DNA of 64,000 nt, taken from assembly GCA_009667805.1 (NCBI GenBank), contig CM019063.1, positions 58,264,881 through 58,328,880 on the forward strand. The letters are read 5' to 3'. Positions 63,531-64,000 of the stretch are shown in pieces. The notes beneath the pieces were generated by a model. The model searched no databases. It had not been told where the DNA came from and worked only from the letters and a program-made list of their open reading frames with translations. Made by a program: the position numbers and the translations under genes. This DNA comes from Leptobrachium leishanense. Lineage: Eukaryota; Chordata; Amphibia; Anura; Megophryidae. Every line of letters starts with the position of its first letter. Positions within the stretch are counted from its first letter, which is position 1.

Positions 63531-64000
63531 AGTAGAGGGGAAGGCTCTAACGTGCATCTACATTGTTATTGTTATTTCTTCGTTTATTGCTGTGATGTTG
63601 AGTCTTTCAACCCTGTCTACTGTGATGTGCTTAACAGAGGTGGGTGCCAGTGGGTATCGGAGAAACGGAGACCTAAGCTGTATATCAAGGGCGTACTAAA
63701 TGACGTCTCGCCCAATGCCCATTTCTGGCCTACCTGTGCTCTTGTTATAACTTACATATTGCCTATCTAAAGCACGTATATCGCTTGCTATTGCTGATCC
63801 GCTGATGATGATTATTCATTACCGTGGCAACACGTTGGCCTCTGACCTGTTTTTTTTTTCTTTTCTCTTCTTTTCTTCTTCCTTTTCTCTGCTTTTCTAG
63901 CGAGGCACTCGGCTGATTGCCTCTCCTTCCTTCTTCTTCTCTTATTCGTCTTTTCTTTGCCTACCCCGAGGTATTGGCGTCGAATTTTCTCAGAGGAACT

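Larger units (their letters stand above)
61405..64000 (+). mobile_element. L1 LINE, 5' part (runs off the window)
   Basis: It begins GGGGGGTGTGGCCTGAAC, a typical vertebrate L1 5' start, has a damaged ORF1, and then 1.4 kb without ORF2. The expected endonuclease and RT are not in the window. The segment 63,150-63,530 is unusually G-rich. Confidence 0.75.

Overview
This is a repeat-dominated stretch of a vertebrate nuclear genome. The mix of elements points to an amphibian, most likely a frog: Penelope-like (PLE), DIRS, L1, L2/CR1-group, Tc1, hAT-, Harbinger- and piggyBac-type elements and tRNA-derived SINEs lie side by side. This is inferred from element composition, not from a diagnostic gene. 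I found no convincing exon of a host gene. Every protein-coding stretch I can explain belongs to a transposable element. Base composition is AT-rich, with GC-rich islands inside miniature transposons (MITEs).

Layout. 1-4 kb: MITE remnants and one intact copy of an old interspersed repeat. 4.15-6.12 kb: a 5'-truncated L2-group LINE. 8.1-9.75 kb: a terminal-inverted-repeat (TIR) element split by a probable solo LTR. 10.3-12.1 kb: a telomere-like minisatellite with a 682-bp internal duplication. 12.7-16.7 kb: TTAA-flanked MITEs, an L2 fragment and an LTR-like piece. 16.7-21.86 kb: a young PLE with 1,039-bp inverted arms, two overlapping ORFs, hammerhead-ribozyme-like motifs and a 14-bp target duplication. 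22-29 kb: MITEs, a 5'-truncated L1 with a 33-bp target duplication, a Tc1 fragment, and a compact L1-like retroposon with its own ORF. 29-36 kb: a tRNA-derived SINE, a hAT-like MITE, an old repeat split by a LINE and two piggyBac-like MITEs, then a hAT-type element swollen by a minisatellite. 36.5-40.2 kb: more hAT-type, TIR and Harbinger-type MITEs. 40.74-57.01 kb: a three-layer nest in which a TTAA MITE is split by a DIRS element, itself split by a 5'-truncated PLE (41,874-45,311) and by a 6.9-kb L1 (48,429-55,299). 57.8-64 kb: a composite SINE, a PLE remnant with a hammerhead-like motif, MITE remnants, and the 5' part of another L1 running off the window.

How the parts relate. The genes do not form a pathway. 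They are copy-out machinery from separate lineages: target-primed LINEs (endonuclease plus reverse transcriptase), PLEs (reverse transcriptase plus GIY-YIG endonuclease, with self-cleaving RNA motifs in the terminal repeats) and a tyrosine-recombinase DIRS retrotransposon that integrates from a circle. SINEs and MITEs depend on such enzymes in trans. The most interesting signal is the set of hammerhead-like motifs in three PLE copies. Two of them carry a paired substitution (U3/A8 instead of C3/G8) that keeps the core base pair.
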